Shown: in pieces, positions 31,453 through 43,643 of the stretch
Layout: every line of letters begins with the position of its first letter
How positions within the stretch are numbered: position 1 is the first letter of the stretch
DNA from: Pachyseris speciosa
Taxonomy: Eukaryota > Cnidaria > Anthozoa > Scleractinia > Pachyseridae
DNA length: 64,000 bases
Direction: 5' to 3'
Assembly: GCA_016490735.1 (NCBI GenBank)
Contig: JAEMWC010000030.1
Coordinates: 1,018,501 to 1,082,500, forward strand
The notes under the pieces: model-generated
The model's database searches: none
What the model saw: the letters and a program-made list of their open reading frames with translations, nothing else
Told to the model about the DNA's origin: nothing
Position numbers and translations under genes: made by a program

Positions 31453-31850
31453 TGGTCTGTTCCCTTTTTCGCTTTGGGAACGTTCCCATTTTGAGATGAT
31501 TGTTCCTTTTTTAGTGGTCCCATTAACATCAAAACGGAACAAATTGTTGTGAAAGATAGGAACAAAGTGTTCATTTAGAGCTAAAAAGGAATCTTTTGTT
31601 CCGAATTTCGAAGATTGAAAGGAACCCTTTGTTCCGAAATGAGTCGCTTAGGAACAAATGTTCCCATTGGTATTGTTCCTCTTTTTATCATTTTGGTCCT
31701 TTTTATTCATTTGAGGAACAACTGTTCCCATTAATGAGTTCCGTTTTGAATGAATTGTTCCTTTTTCTTACCATGAGGAACAATTTGTTCCTAACCATCA
31801 GTTCCCATTGATGTAAAATGGTTCCTATTAAGAAAATGACAGTTCCTTCA
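31453..31850. repeat. Cluster of GGAAC/GTTCC motifs in both orientations
   Basis: About twenty GGAAC or GTTCC pentamers fall in 400 bases, for example GGGAACGTTCCC at about 31478, then GGAACAAATTG, TTTGTTCCG, GGAACAACTGTTCCC, GGAACAATTTGTTCC. Spacing is irregular, so it is not a simple tandem repeat. Many pairs form short palindromes of the type GGAACAnnTGTTCC, which resemble steroid-receptor or heat-shock-type half sites. No known element was assigned. Confidence 0.6.
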
Positions 31851-31929
31851 ACAGAATCTTTCTTCTTTTCTTGCCATCTATGTTTTTATCGCTATTTAAT
31901 TGCACGGAAAAACGTTTATTGTGTTTTAA

Positions 31930-32240
31930 GTGACTCAACACGAAACAGAGTCAATAGAAGCCGATTCTAACAGACTTTTCGAGGCGCTTTTTGACTTGTC
32001 TGGGCAAGTTAAGGTTGAACACCATTACACCAACGCCATACTAACGCCAACTTGGATTTACTTAAGAATAATGAAGAATGGCAAGCACACGCATGCCTCA
32101 GCAAGTTTGAACTTACACAGGCTTGCCCGGGCAGACCCGAATCCATTTGGGATGTAACTCTCTGTTATGAATTTGACTACAATAGTAATAAGTTCGGGCA
32201 AGTAGGGACAAGCACTGAAAAGCTCCAAATTAAATGATGG
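31930..32240 (+). other. Overlapping open frames, possibly one frame-shifted coding segment
   Basis: One plus frame (31930-32157) contains NRLFEALFDLSGQVKVEHHY, and the overlapping frame (32052-32237) contains NNEEWQAHACLSKFELTQAC and YEFDYNSNKFGQVGTSTEKL. Both read like protein, which could mean a frameshifted relic. Imperfect TTGCCCGGGCA-type palindromes in the DNA suggest instead a repeat that happens to be open. Not resolved. Confidence 0.2.
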
Positions 32241-32429
32241 CTCTATTGTTTGCCAATGGGTGTGATTGTTTCGACGGTTTTCGCTAAGCGGTACAAACAA
32301 GTCTGTTCGCTAAATAAGTTCCTCTTTTTCAAGAATGAACAAGAAGGTCAAAGTCGATTGGTCTACAATTGATGGTGCATCGCCAAAACCAAAACGGCTT
32401 CACTTAGAGAAAGAAGATACGGACAGCTT

Positions 32430-32469
<40 letters not shown>
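32430..32469. repeat. (TAA)n microsatellite
   Basis: About 13 TAA units, preceding CTTTATTAAAG. In minus-strand reading they form the tail of the adjacent SINE. Confidence 0.92.
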
Positions 32470-32470
<1 letters not shown>

Positions 32471-32526
32471 TTTATTAAAGTCTCAAATATTTCTAGCCAA
32501 GCACAGATGCCCTACTAATTGCGGAG

Positions 32527-32725
32527 ACTAAATCAAATCAAATCAAATCAAATGTTGGTTTTTGGGGAGAGGGGAAAACCAGAGTAACCGGAGAATAATC
32601 TCTCGGAGCAGAGTAGAGAGCCACCAAACTCAGCCCACTTATGACGCCGAGTCCGCTCTCACCACTGCACCACCACTTATGGCGCTCTCACCACTGCACC
32701 GGCCAACCCTGCTCCCCTAGTTGCT
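32527..32725 (-). mobile_element. tRNA-derived SINE, same family as 51.3 kb
   Basis: On the minus strand it reads GTGGTGAGAGCG (A-box region, present twice), ACTCGGCGTCATAAGTGGGC, CTCTACTCTGCTCCGAGAG, TCCGGTTACTCTGGTTTTCC, then a (ATTTG)n tail. The body matches the plus-strand SINE at 51321-51660. The B box is missing and the head is duplicated, so it is a rearranged, probably inactive copy. Confidence 0.85.
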
Positions 32726-32739
32726 CCTCCTCTAACTTA

Positions 32740-33240
32740 GCAAATCACCAAGATGGCAATGAATCATTTCATTTAAAATAAATGTCATCACCTTGTAATC
32801 TTTTAACAATTCAAATCGCCAGGCGGTTTCTGATCAGTCTATCAGAATCAATACAGATTTATTGTTATAAGATCAAATTATTAGGCAAACAATCTTTTGT
32901 ATGGGAACTAAGCAAAAAATTCCTGCACGTCTTGTCTTTTACAAAAAAAATGCATGTATATTTAATGGTCTCCAGTTTTGTCACACTTGCTCGGTTCTTA
33001 ACTTGAAATGCTGATAGGTAAAACGTAATACACTTAAAATCTTAGAATACTATCTGAGGATCTCACACAACGGCTTTCACTGAACTGAGAGAAAATTACT
33101 TTGGTTTTCATTTCAGATAACGGATAGCTTCAGTACCGGTACAGAGTTGGAATGAGATGCCCTGGGTACTGCTTTAAGATCCTTTATGTCGGGTGGTTGT
33201 CCAAATTGAATATACCACGTGTGTGAATCGGGAAGAAATG
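32740..33240. other. Intergenic, nothing recognised
   Basis: Only short motif-free frames. Confidence 0.5.
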
Positions 33241-33244
33241 AATT

Positions 33245-33655
33245 AACAGATCAGTTCTGTTCCCGGGGGGAAGGGGTGGGGGAGGCACTTCCTAGTAATA
33301 GGCTAATAGGGATGTGCCACTGGATGGGGTCGCATTGTCACGACTGGGTTGACTATAATGGGGTTTCATTTTCCATAGAGTTACTGGAATGGGGTGGCAC
33401 ATTTTCGGGATTTGGGGGATAAGTGTACCAGAATGTTTGTACTGTAGGTGAAAAGTAAGGTATTCTAGATTTAGTTTAACAAATGTGTCAATTCATTTTA
33501 TGGTAACCTACTTAAAAGGCTTTACAAGGTAGATGCACAAACCGAAAGTGACTAAGATGGGATCACGAAAATTACATTTGCCCAAAAGTGACTAAGATAG
33601 GGTCTATATTTGGCCACAGAATAGACTATAATGGGGTAGGAGTTCTTAGAGGCCA
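33245..33655 (+). repeat. Dispersed G-rich repeat with GACTATAATGGGG motifs, copy 2
   Basis: CCCGGGGGGAAGGGGTGGGG is followed by GGGATGTGCCACTGGATGGG, two GACTATAATGGGGT motifs and two AAGTGACTAAGAT(G/A)GG motifs, so the element has internal sub-repeats. It is loosely related in layout to the repeats at 11157 and 55025. Not named. Confidence 0.55.
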
Positions 33656-34062
33656 GCGCGGGGTTCCGCTAAACCACCGTTAAGCCGGTTACAAACGTAA
33701 CGAAAGGCGCCTGCCCGTGATGGGGATTTTGGCGTGTTAAAAAAAAGGTTTCAAATCATACACAAAATGCTTTTGCAAACGTAGGAGGAAAGAGTCTGAT
33801 AGATTTAAGCGGGAGAGCGAAGCATTTTAAAGTTTTGGAGATTTCTTCAACACACTCTAGCCCCCACTCACTCTATGGCTCAGTCAACTGTCACATTTGC
33901 CATCAACGATAACAAACGATAACAAACGACTGGAAGCAGCTTCAGTGCAGCTTCTCTGCAACACTGTTATTTTGGGGTTACCTATGAATCAAGGAAACAC
34001 TCTAGACAGCGTATTGAAGTAATGATATAATAGTAAAATATGGCCCCTTTAAGCAGATAAGT

Positions 34063-34175
34063 AAATAGAAAGCCTGAAAATTTTCAGGCATACTTGAACG
34101 GGATTTAAACATGACCTTTAGAGTACCGGTGCAGTGCTCTGCCAATATATCCATCTAGCCAACCACGGAGATCGT
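34063..34175 (-). repeat. Degenerate tRNA-like copy with CAGGCT flank
   Basis: The minus strand reads GGCAGAGCACTGCACCGGTA, GGTCATGTTTAAATCCCGTT, then GCCTGAAAATTTTCAGGC, the same order as tRNA-like region plus hairpin flank at 28.0 kb. It is a decayed member of that mobile family. Confidence 0.6.
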
Positions 34176-34764
34176 GATCAGTTTGGGAATTTGTAATACA
34201 CCCATAGAAAATAAACAGTTGAAATGAAATATATAATTACTGTTAAGGTGATTAAAAAAAGACGACGTAAGCAAGACAGAAAATTGAAGTATAAGTGTAA
34301 TTATAAATTCTGTAGCATTTCGTCGAACTAGTTGATCTCATTACAATTCCATTTTGCTCTGTACTTTCGTCAGAATAAGGCGCTATTTGTACTTAGTTTA
34401 ATTATAGGATGACATCAAAGGGATTAACAATCAATAAATTAGTCTTGAATGACTGAAGAACCTTTGTTGGTTTTGGTATTTTTCTCTTTATTTCAAATCC
34501 GGTTACGGTTCGTCTTTAATTTCTGCGCACTTCCGTTGAAGTACCGCTTCAATAGGAGCAAAATGCAATCAGAAAACTCTCATGGGAATCTTTAGTTCAC
34601 AGTTAGTAAGAAAAAATATTATTGCAATAATAATTAGATTGTTGAGTCAACAAATTATAAAGTCGGGTGAAATCAGTGAAGCATCCTAAAGTAGTTTTGT
34701 TCACAAAGCATGCAACGGAGCAAGGCCAACCAATTTACAATTTCCATATGTTTCTCGTTTGCAG

Positions 34765-34875
34765 TAACGGGATCGGAAGTTGGGTGTTATTTGTCATGGA
34801 CAAGAAAAATGAAAGTAGATATCCCTTTTTTTAAGTCATCCAGGTACAATATCACCAAAAGGCTTAGTCAACAAG
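34765..34875 (+). CDS. Candidate internal exon (phase 1-1)
   Basis: TTTCTCGTTTGCAG acceptor at 34751-34764 and CAACAAG|GTAATT donor at 34875/34876 enclose 111 bases open in the frame TGSEVGCYLSWTRKMKVDIP...FFKSSRYNITKRLSQQ. It is symmetric in phase 1, like exons of extracellular modules, and contains one sequon (N-I-T) and one Cys. It joins in phase to the candidate terminal exon at 35159-35229. No domain is recognised, so the call rests on splice logic. Confidence 0.3.
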
Positions 34876-35158
34876 GTAATTATTATGATAATGTACGATT
34901 GAATTTAGCTACTAAAAGTGGACTTACAATTGTGAAATTGTTGATCCACCCCCTTAACCCAAAAGCGTTTGTTAGTTGCTGTACGCCGTTCCTTACATGT
35001 TTTGGGAAAGAATTAAGGCCGTATCTGGTAAGACTTTTTAACATGTTTCTGATACCGAATGTTATCAGTTGCCACCTTCGGCTGGTAGTTTTTAGGGTCA
35101 GCGATCATTTTACTTTTACAAAGTTGTTCATCATGAACACTTTGTTTACATCTTTCAG

Positions 35159-35229
35159 TTGGGAGTTACAGGCTCAAATATAAAGTTTGCGCCTTGCTCC
35201 AGTGCGCTGAATTAACATCAGTCTTGTAA
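35159..35229 (+). CDS. Candidate terminal exon joined to 34765-34875
   Basis: A strong acceptor (TTTACATCTTTCAG) at 35145-35158 opens, in the phase left by the preceding exon, VGSYRLKYKVCALLQCAELT then SVL and a TAA at 35227-35229. An ATTAAA at about 35355 could serve as the poly(A) signal. Both exons together give only about 60 residues, so the gene must have further upstream exons if real. Confidence 0.28.
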
Positions 35230-36522
35230 CTCCGACACTCTGTTTGATTTATGTTAGAAATTACGACTTTTTTTCAAATCAGTGATGCAAGGATAAAAAA
35301 CGGTTGCAAACCCATAGGAATCTGTGGACGATTGCTGAAGAGTTAATCACGGCGATTAAATGAATATTACGGTTCACGGCAGTGCACAGTTTACAGATTT
35401 TTCTGCGTGTTTAAAGGATCGATAACTTGGCTTCTTTCAATTTTCATATTCAAGAAAACAGTAGAGGAAGGAAGCTATCATCTATCATCGCTTCGTGTGT
35501 GGCAGAGGAAAGTAGGCATAACAATCACACTGCACAGAAACCATATGAACTCAATTACCGTGCCAGATGACAACTGTTTTAACAACCACTTGATAGAGCT
35601 ACTTCATATATTCAGGTTGAGGCACATTAGATACCAATATTTATCAACTTAAACGTGTGTTAACAGCGGCCATTTTCTCACTTTATCAGTACCACCGAGA
35701 TTGCTTTCTAGCAGTGTTAATCGAAACCAAGCAATATTCGAAAAAAAAAGCTGATTGATTTGCCACAACCTATATAACTCGATCGCATTTTATGTTTGGT
35801 TATTTTTCTTTCTTCTTTTGAAACTGAAAAGACGGTCTCTAAATTTTGCCTGAAAAATATTTTTACTCATAATAATAACAAAGTGGGTTATTAATGTCAT
35901 CCAGCGACTTACGCCTGATGATGTGAAATCTTTGGGAGTGTAATTTTCCGTATCAGAGATTTCGTAGGATTTGTGGGATCACTAACTTGCTATTTGGAAA
36001 GCCTGTATCTTCTGGAGAGATTTAGTGTCTGCGAGATCCGGCCACTCCAGTGATTATGAAGGCGACGTAAACAACCACTGTGAGGAAATTTCATATTTGG
36101 TACTGAGATTTGGTTAAGAGAACGTTCGCTGCAATTCCAAGTTGTTCAGTTTGTTATGTTTGTTTTGTGTAGCTGAGAATTATCAACGGCTCCCTCAATT
36201 GTGCTGGGTCGCTGACTGATTTTATTTTGCCTCAATTTTATGACATCATCAAGTTTTCTACTCAGGATGGTCTGAAATGGACAGAGACTCCGATCAACAG
36301 TTTGTATACGGCAGAGTAGAATCTTCAGCACATATTTACAGCGATAATTTATTTCTTTCACAAGTGCAGTTGGCAAAAATTGCAACGTTTACCACACGCT
36401 AAAATTTCAACAAGGCAACAAGAATTTTTTTTAACTCCTTCTCAGGTCAGTTTCTACCGAAAACAAACTTGAACGAAAAACTCTACATGGGACTGACATA
36501 TCTTTCCTTCTTTATTATTTAG
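35230..36522. other. Unresolved non-coding region
   Basis: No supported gene. A minus-strand frame at 36146-36385 lacks motifs and splice support. Confidence 0.45.
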
Positions 36523-36579
36523 CGGAGCAACAGCAAGAGCGACGATAACAATTTTGCCATAGACTCCATTTCAACGAAG
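36523..36579 (+). CDS. Candidate 57-base internal exon
   Basis: A pyrimidine-rich acceptor (TCTTTCCTTCTTTATTATTTAG) and a consensus donor (ACGAAG|GTAAGTG) enclose exactly 19 open codons, RSNSKSDDNNFAIDSISTK, in phase 0-0. Both splice sites are among the best in the window. The Ser/Asp/Asn-rich peptide suggests a linker or cytoplasmic region. The gene to which it belongs was not identified. A weaker candidate terminal exon with a good acceptor lies at 38245-38286 (ELIQDDIKGGFHG-stop). Confidence 0.38.
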
Positions 36580-37280
36580 GTAAGTGTTCGCTGTGTCGTG
36601 TATCGAATAAATTGAGGGGAAGATCTTTTCAATTGTAATATTCTTTTTTTTTTTTTAGTTTTAATATTCTTGAAGGGGTTGCGATGTCTTTTAAACTAGT
36701 GTCATTTTTGCACCGTGAAAGAAAATGAATACAAAAAATTATCCAGTCTCAGAGGGAATACCGTCTTAGCTGCAAAGACTGTAGGTTTAATTGTTTTATC
36801 ACTCGTTATCGGAAAAAATGCTTCTGTAACCATAGATTCGATCGCAAAAAATTTCTTTTATCCTTTAGTCTCGTTTTCTAAGCTTTCGTCGATTCCGTTC
36901 CTCGTGCGTCATTGTTAATAGGGCATTTTAACAGACATTGTTCTCGAAAATGCATTTAAACAAAAGCTACGGCATTATAGGGGAAGTAAATGGTTTAAAT
37001 AACCTTTGTCACCAAAGGACTATTAGTCGCCTAGTTAGAACTTTTTTCGCTACGTAATTGCTGACAAAAGGATATTAAAAGGAAAGATTTTGGCTCTAAT
37101 GGAAAATAGCAAATGTGCTTTGATCGTTGATTCAGATACAATAGCCAAAGAGTCAGGCGTTTGTGCGAAGAAATACTTCTAAAGACACAAATTAAATTTC
37201 AAATAAAACAGGCTGAACCAAAATGCAAATGAAGTATAGGCCTATAGGGCTAATTACCTTAAGACTTATTCTAAACTATA

Positions 37281-37281
37281 A

Positions 37282-37330
<49 letters not shown>
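37281..37330. repeat. (TTA)n microsatellite
   Basis: About 17 TTA/ATT units. Confidence 0.95.
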
Positions 37331-37331
<1 letters not shown>

Positions 37332-40300
37332 GCAGTAATTCATATCATTATTCGAATTTTAAGTTAATTTCCAGTATTCACAGATTTTTCGCCATTCAAG
37401 ATACTAAGAAAAGATAAAGAAGATAACACTTTGAATAAATTGGCTTTCCTCTTTCCTCCTTTGCCAACCGACCAGGTAATATTCAATTGAGACGCTCATA
37501 TTACGTCACAATGACGCCCACGATAGTCGGTTTTTTCGGTTTTCTCGGTGTAGTCAATATATTATTATTATTATTGACTTCACTGCCCGGAAATGACTTC
37601 TATTCGTTGAATCCAAACTTTATGCGAAAGACAACATAAAAAAAAATTGGGGGGAAGATATGATCAATCCAAGAGATCTAAAATTGGATTACATTTGGAT
37701 TTTGTTAACAATTTAGCTAAGGAAATGATCACCTTTAGCCTATACCACGCATGTTCACTTCATTAATCGACAATGAGCATATCGGCTGCAATCGAAAATC
37801 GAAGTCAAATATTCTCTTCAACAGGAAAAATTGGGTTCACCTGGGACTTCTATTTCAAACAAATTCTATGGCCAGTGATTGCAGATAAAGACAAACCATC
37901 GATTGGCAAATTTGGCGTTTTTTTTCCCATTACAAGCCATAGGACAATAGTCTCAATAGTCTCAATAGTCTCCATGTTAATCCATCCTTTTGAATAAATG
38001 GCTTAGCATTACAGGCCGATGCGTCAGTACCCTGTTTTGAATGAATGCAAGATTAAGTAAAACTAAATATAGAAAATCGTCTTTAAGACAAAAAATTGCG
38101 AAAAAAAAAACATAATTGTTATTGAGGTAGAATGGAAGCCAGGACCCGCCAAAATTCCATTCCATGGAATGTCCAAACGGTTGAAGACCCATTCTTTGGG
38201 AATCTTCAAGTGACAACTGACAATTTTATTTCGGTTTCTCTCAGGAACTCATTCAGGACGACATTAAGGGAGGGTTTCACGGCTAGGCGCATTTGCAAAC
38301 TATAATTTCACCCATTCGATTCTATTGTTTATAAAAAAAAAATCGGAAGCGTGCAGATAACTCTAGCGGCAAATTTGCCTCTGAAAATTTCGCTGTCCGT
38401 CGGGAAAACGTGACGATAAAGGTGAGATTGTCCATTAGAATTCATTTTGAATGTTATGACCCCATTCGCCAAGTAGCTTTTAGCTTTCGTATCAACCACA
38501 TTCATATCAGTAATCACAGGCTGTAGTTTTGTGCAATTAGAATGATAGTATACGCGTAGCCATACGGCTACACGAAGGTTAGCAGAATGACTGATGTCCA
38601 ATTTTCACGAAAGATGTCACTAATTTACAAAGAAAATGCCGAATTTAGTATTGAACATCGAATTTATTCTTCCACCCGAAGGTTTTATTCCGGACGGGAC
38701 GCACAAGTAATGTACTCGCATCTGATTGGTTTCTAAACAATGGAATTGAGTAGGCCACGTCATACCTTGCACATGCGCTCAAACGAACCTGGATTTCAAA
38801 ATTTGCAAATGTTGAAACTCACCAAGAGAGATTTTAAAGCCGTACTTATCAGTCTTCCTTCCTGATGTTTTTTGACTCTTCCCGTATCAGAAGCATCTCA
38901 ATTTGTTCCTCACCAAACTTTACCTCAAATATTTGACCTTTTTAATTTCCCGGAAATGTATCATTCGTGCATTTTCTAAAGAAGGCAGTAGCGGCATAGC
39001 AAACTGTATTGAGTCTTTTCAGTCAGTGTTCATCACCATCTGAAAAGTAAGCGAATGAAAGAAACATTCCGGCCTTAATTACTTTCTTACTCTCAAAATA
39101 ATGCCAAATAATATTTTAATCATTTTCGGAAATTAAAGCTCAACCCGAAGCTGTGCTTGAGTAAAAAGAATAAGTAAATTTGGCTTTGCGAAAAGATGAT
39201 TACACTGAGCTTTGAGAAACGAAAGAACGTTTTTAGCTTAAGGCTACCTGTTAGCGGTGTTCCTTTCCAAGCAACAAGTTTGATTTTCAAGCATTTAAAA
39301 AACCTACAAATGGAACATGATTTATGATACCTTTACTTTTTTCGTGGATTAAGGAATGTTTTCCAGAGATTAAATAAAAAATATAGAGTCGCGTACTTAT
39401 AGAAAGCTTGATGACATAATGTAATTAGAGTAGGGCAGCTGTTGAGTGAGCTACCATTATAAATACTGTAAAGCCAAAAGCAAAGCCTTAGGATGCTCCA
39501 GACAGGGCACAAGGCCAGTAAAGAAACGAGTTTTCGCGTACTCTCCATTTATCAGAATGTCCCTGGCTAGCCAGCCCAGTAATTTTGTGACGGGAACATA
39601 TTGTACTTATGCTCTGAAGGGCACATTGTTAATTGGTATGGACTATATTTTGAAAGGATTAAAGAAACTGGAAAACAGCCACCATTTCAATTAAATTAGA
39701 GCAACCCTCCGGGACGCAATTGGTCGTCTCTGTGGCCAGCTATGACAAACAGAAAGCTTCTTAATTAAACAAACATCAGGCTTTAACAAAAGTCCCGCAT
39801 ATCATGTAGCGCAAAGGCAAATTAGACTTTTATCACCAATAGCCTTTAAGGCCTACCCAGATTTTTCATGGCGCATCTTTTTAACAACTTTTTGGTTTCT
39901 GAGCTACTTTTTAGCAAACGATCTGAACTTCGAGTAACTGTTCCTAAGGTTAGCACATTTTCGGCAACTTTTTGCCGATTGCATGGAACCAAGATCTAAT
40001 TTTTTTTTGAAATTTTGAACATTTCGTCATTGGCCAGTTTAATGTGGTGCAATTAAATTCTTAGAAACAGCGTTGTGCCGTACGAAAACGTTGTTTACTC
40101 GGGAGGGCAGGCTTGCTTCTCTGACATTTGGGTTTCCTGTGATAATTTACATATTGAACGCCACTATCATCACACGTCTGAGAAATAGCAGACGCTACGT
40201 TGTCATTTTTGTGTGAGGAGGTTGATTTGAGGAATCAGTTGTTTGTATTTAGCTCCCATATGGATGATTCAAGATGTGGAGTTTGTGTTGATGCAATAAT

Positions 40301-41340
40301 TAAAAGCAGGCATCCGGTCAATGTGAGGAGCTTTTCAGGTCTTAGCCTCAACATTTTTCTTATTTGGGTAACGTTTAAGCATTTTTGGAGCACTTGTACC
40401 GCTATTTACTTGCACAATCGGAATAGTCCCAATGCACTACCAAGAAAACCGCAGTGAATTGACTCAACCGCACTGATTGACGAGTCATACACCTTAAACC
40501 CTCTAAGCGTCATCAAACAAGGATGTTATGACCTATATTTCAACAAGTAAACCATCTTCAAAGGATGCTGAAAGATTGTTGTCTGCTGAATGGGATGAAG
40601 AATAATTTCATTCATTATTTTCTCCAACCAATTCTTTAATGTGGAGATGCAGCCAGAGTGAGTTATGCTATCACCTGAGAGGGTACAAAGACTTGACAGA
40701 GCAATAAATGAGGGTTCAAGTACCTTGTTTGGACCCGAAGCACATTTCAAGGCAAGTTGGGTTATTTAAAAGTTTGAAAGAAGCTCTTAGGAAACGCGCG
40801 AATTAAAATATTTCTATAAGTGGCAAGGACGGTGCTCATTATAGAATCTGCAACTCGATAAGTTGGCGGTATGGACAAACTATATAATATGCACTACATA
40901 AATCATTGTTTTAACAGTCGTAAAAGACTGCATGTCTACATCAGTGTTTTTCGTAGCAGAACTGAGAAACTAATGCGGGAAATTCACTGTTTTGAGACCT
41001 GTTGAAAAAACCTACGAACAAAGAGATGGACAGGACTCTCAGAGTAACCCTAACATTGTTTAGTCTAGAAATTTTCTCTTCTTAGTTCTTCATTTAAGTC
41101 TTAGTCTCATTTGTCCGTTTGTGGTTCAAGTCATTAATCTCTTATAGCCTGGCTATTTTTTTTCTGGCCGATTCTTCTATAATGATTTTTAATTTACTGC
41201 AACGCAATAGCTATCAAGTTCAGTCTGGTTATGCGGTATGACATTGTTGTAATTGTGTAATATCCAATTGATTTTCCATCAAAACATTACAGATAGAATA
41301 GAGAAATATATAAATTAGTGTCAGATCTGCAGATCTTACA
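37331..41340. other. 4-kb AT-rich stretch, no gene recognised
   Basis: Apart from the weak exon candidate at 38245-38286 and a motif-free plus frame at 40200-40457, nothing supportable was seen. It could be a long intron. Confidence 0.45.
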
Positions 41341-41341
41341 C

Positions 41342-42432
41342 ATCGCGCAGAATAGCCTGCATTGCAGGCGTATTTTGTGAGGCGAACGCATTCGAGGAGT
41401 ATTGGGGAGAGTAAAACTTAAGGATTATGGGGATGGGTGTCGGGATGGTTATTAGGGTGAAAAAGTGTAGTGGGGGTGGGGGAGGGGAAAACCGCGTTCA
41501 TTGTTCATTGTATTGTTCTTTTGAGGCACTCCGTTCGTGGGCAAGCGGAGCCTCTGATTGGAGCGGCACAGCGGAATGGATTGATGCCTGTCAATCGTTT
41601 GTAAATCGATAGTTTGTGTTTGCGGGAACGGTAACTCTTTTCGTAAGAATGTCTCAACGATTTATCCGAGATGGGAATGTCGCGCGAATTACGTGCAGAA
41701 CAGATTAAAGCGATTGTTTCGTTAGTATGCTTTGGAAAGAGCCTGATATTCCAGCAGTTCGTTCGCGTGAAAAAAAATTATTTGGAAAGGTTTCGAGCGT
41801 GCTGGTCTTATGTCCGTTGAAATCATCGTTCACGACCAGTTTGCAGAGGCAGCATCGATGGGATTGAAAACAGCAGGGCTTGGAGATTGTTAACTGGATG
41901 ACGTGGAGAAAGGGAAGAACCAGATTGTTCGGTTCTGCTGAAGAGGTTCTCTCTAAGCCATTTAGAGATTCGCCGCTTCAACGAGTCGCACACTGTCGAA
42001 ACGTCAACCGGAAAAGGTTTTTATTTGTTGAAAACACATGCACACACAAGTTTTTTATGCGCTGTTTTTATCAAAACCTTCGTTTGATCATCGCGTGGCG
42101 TTCGAACCGTCACATTTCCTGAGGGACTCAAATAGACCACATTGAAACCATTATCTGGCAAATCATCTACATTCAGTTGATTCAACATCTCATCCTCTCT
42201 TTTAACAACAACAATTTATTTCCGGCAGAGCGATCAAGCGCGACTAATTAGGGGTGTTTCTCGTTTTCACATAGTTATCGGGCAGGCGTTTTCTTTCCTA
42301 ACGCCTCCACCCCGCCCCCCTTCGACTCGTTCCAGCTCCTTGCGATTTAGTGAAATTCAACATAGCCCCGCTTACTCGAGAAATAACTCTCGTGCCCACC
42401 GAAAACGCCTGCACTGCAAGCTACGCGCAGAA
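41342..42432. mobile_element. Possible carrier element around the helicase relic
   Basis: CGCGCAGAATAGCCTGCATT (about 41346) and GCCTGCACTGCAAGCTACGC followed by GCAGAATGCC (about 42406-42435) share the same words at both ends of a 1.1-kb segment enclosing the helicase fragment. Target duplications were not identified, so this is only a suggestion. Confidence 0.25.
41689..41969 (+). pseudogene. Decayed RecQ-like (superfamily 2) DNA helicase fragment
   Basis: Translated blocks in order: LRAEQIKAIVSL, then CFGKSLIFQQFVRV (the GKS of the Walker A motif), then VLVLCPLKSS, then EIIVHDQFAEAASMGLKTAG, then VEKGKNQIV and FGSAEEVLSKPFRD. This order matches the N-terminal helicase lobe of RecQ-type proteins that are very numerous in cnidarian genomes, often as mobile-element cargo. 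The blocks fall in three different frames, with a stop after GLGDC (about 41889) and a deletion between SLV and CFGKS, so it cannot encode a helicase. The rest of the protein is absent. Similar GCCTGCA-TGCA-GC motifs near 41360 and 42406 may mark the ends of the carrying element. Confidence 0.75.
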
Positions 42433-42439
42433 TGCCTGG

Positions 42440-43381
42440 ACATCATGAATAATATAATCACTGAAGCGGCAAATTCGCATGCAATCTCGCTTAGAAGAGC
42501 TATAAATTAGAGAAGAATGGGCCGAAACTAGGCAACTAGGGTTCACAAAATTCACTTTCCCGAGTCTCAGAAATGAGAATCTCAAGGTTCACGCGCGGAT
42601 TCTTGAAAATCAAGGATTAGTCTTCAATTTGCACTGAAAAAAAAAATGAAATTGATAAAGTAGAAGTTTTACGTTTTTCCACTTGAATATACGGAAAATT
42701 TTACAAATTTTCGTATAGACTGTCATTTTGGAGAACAGTTTTAGGAAAACTAACATACCTACGAGACTTTTAGGCACGGCAAATGGCAGACGAGTCTTTC
42801 CTTGAAAAGAAGCCGTTTTCATTTTGGAAATTCGTCACGCGTGGTAGTTTCATTTGAAAAAAAGTACACTGTTTAGATGACTCGCCCCCTTCAAGTTAAT
42901 GAGCAGAACCCAAATTCCCTGAGGAAAATAGCGCGCCTTTATCGTAACCGTCTTAACCAATGAGACTCGTGCCTTTCATGCTCATTTAAATTAAAAAAAA
43001 AACGCAATATGACGGACCTACGATTTTTCGTCAACTGCAAGTGAATGTCCCGACGGAAGCAATGGGTATTCTGCGCGATGAAAGCCAATATACAGAGTAC
43101 ACATTTCGGATTTCTGTCAGTAATTTAACTTCACTTGTAGTCGGGGCCACTTAAAGGAGCTGTACATGAATTAATTAAACCTAAGGCCCTACTATTGTTG
43201 AATGTCGCAAGGAAATCGAACAAAGACTAAGCAAATTGTCCAAATTAATTATTCAGCCATTATCTAGCTTGTACCACTGAGACGTCCATATAGCTAAGAG
43301 CCATGAAAATCGGCTAGCGAACGAATAATGATCGGGGGCGAGGAAAAAGGGAAGACGTGCCCTTTCACGCCAATCTCTTCT
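42440..43381. other. Intergenic, nothing recognised
   Basis: No gene or named repeat. Confidence 0.5.

Positions 43382-43412
<31 letters not shown>
43382..43412. repeat. Poly(T) run of about 30
   Basis: An uninterrupted T-run. It could be the tail of a minus-strand retroposed copy, but no such copy is recognisable next to it. Confidence 0.95.
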
Positions 43413-43643
43413 CGCTCTCAACATGCCGGTTTCTGCCGCCATCCACCATCTGAGCGCATGGAACAGGCTAGCAATTATTTTAACTATGTTCGACATCTCC
43501 AAGAAATCGCGCACTAATGACGTCACAAAATTGGAGCCCCCTGGGTGACTTAGGCAAACAAATCGCTTTTCTGTAAGAGTGTGAGTTGAAATTATGTCGT
43601 TCGCGAGCAGTTCTCTTCCCTCTTTAACCGGTTCTGACTGAAG

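Noticed and set aside
34710..35183. 157-codon frame read as one continuous gene
   Set aside because: No domain and an unbalanced middle portion. Internal splice sites at 34875 and 35159 suggest that, if coding, only the ends are exons.
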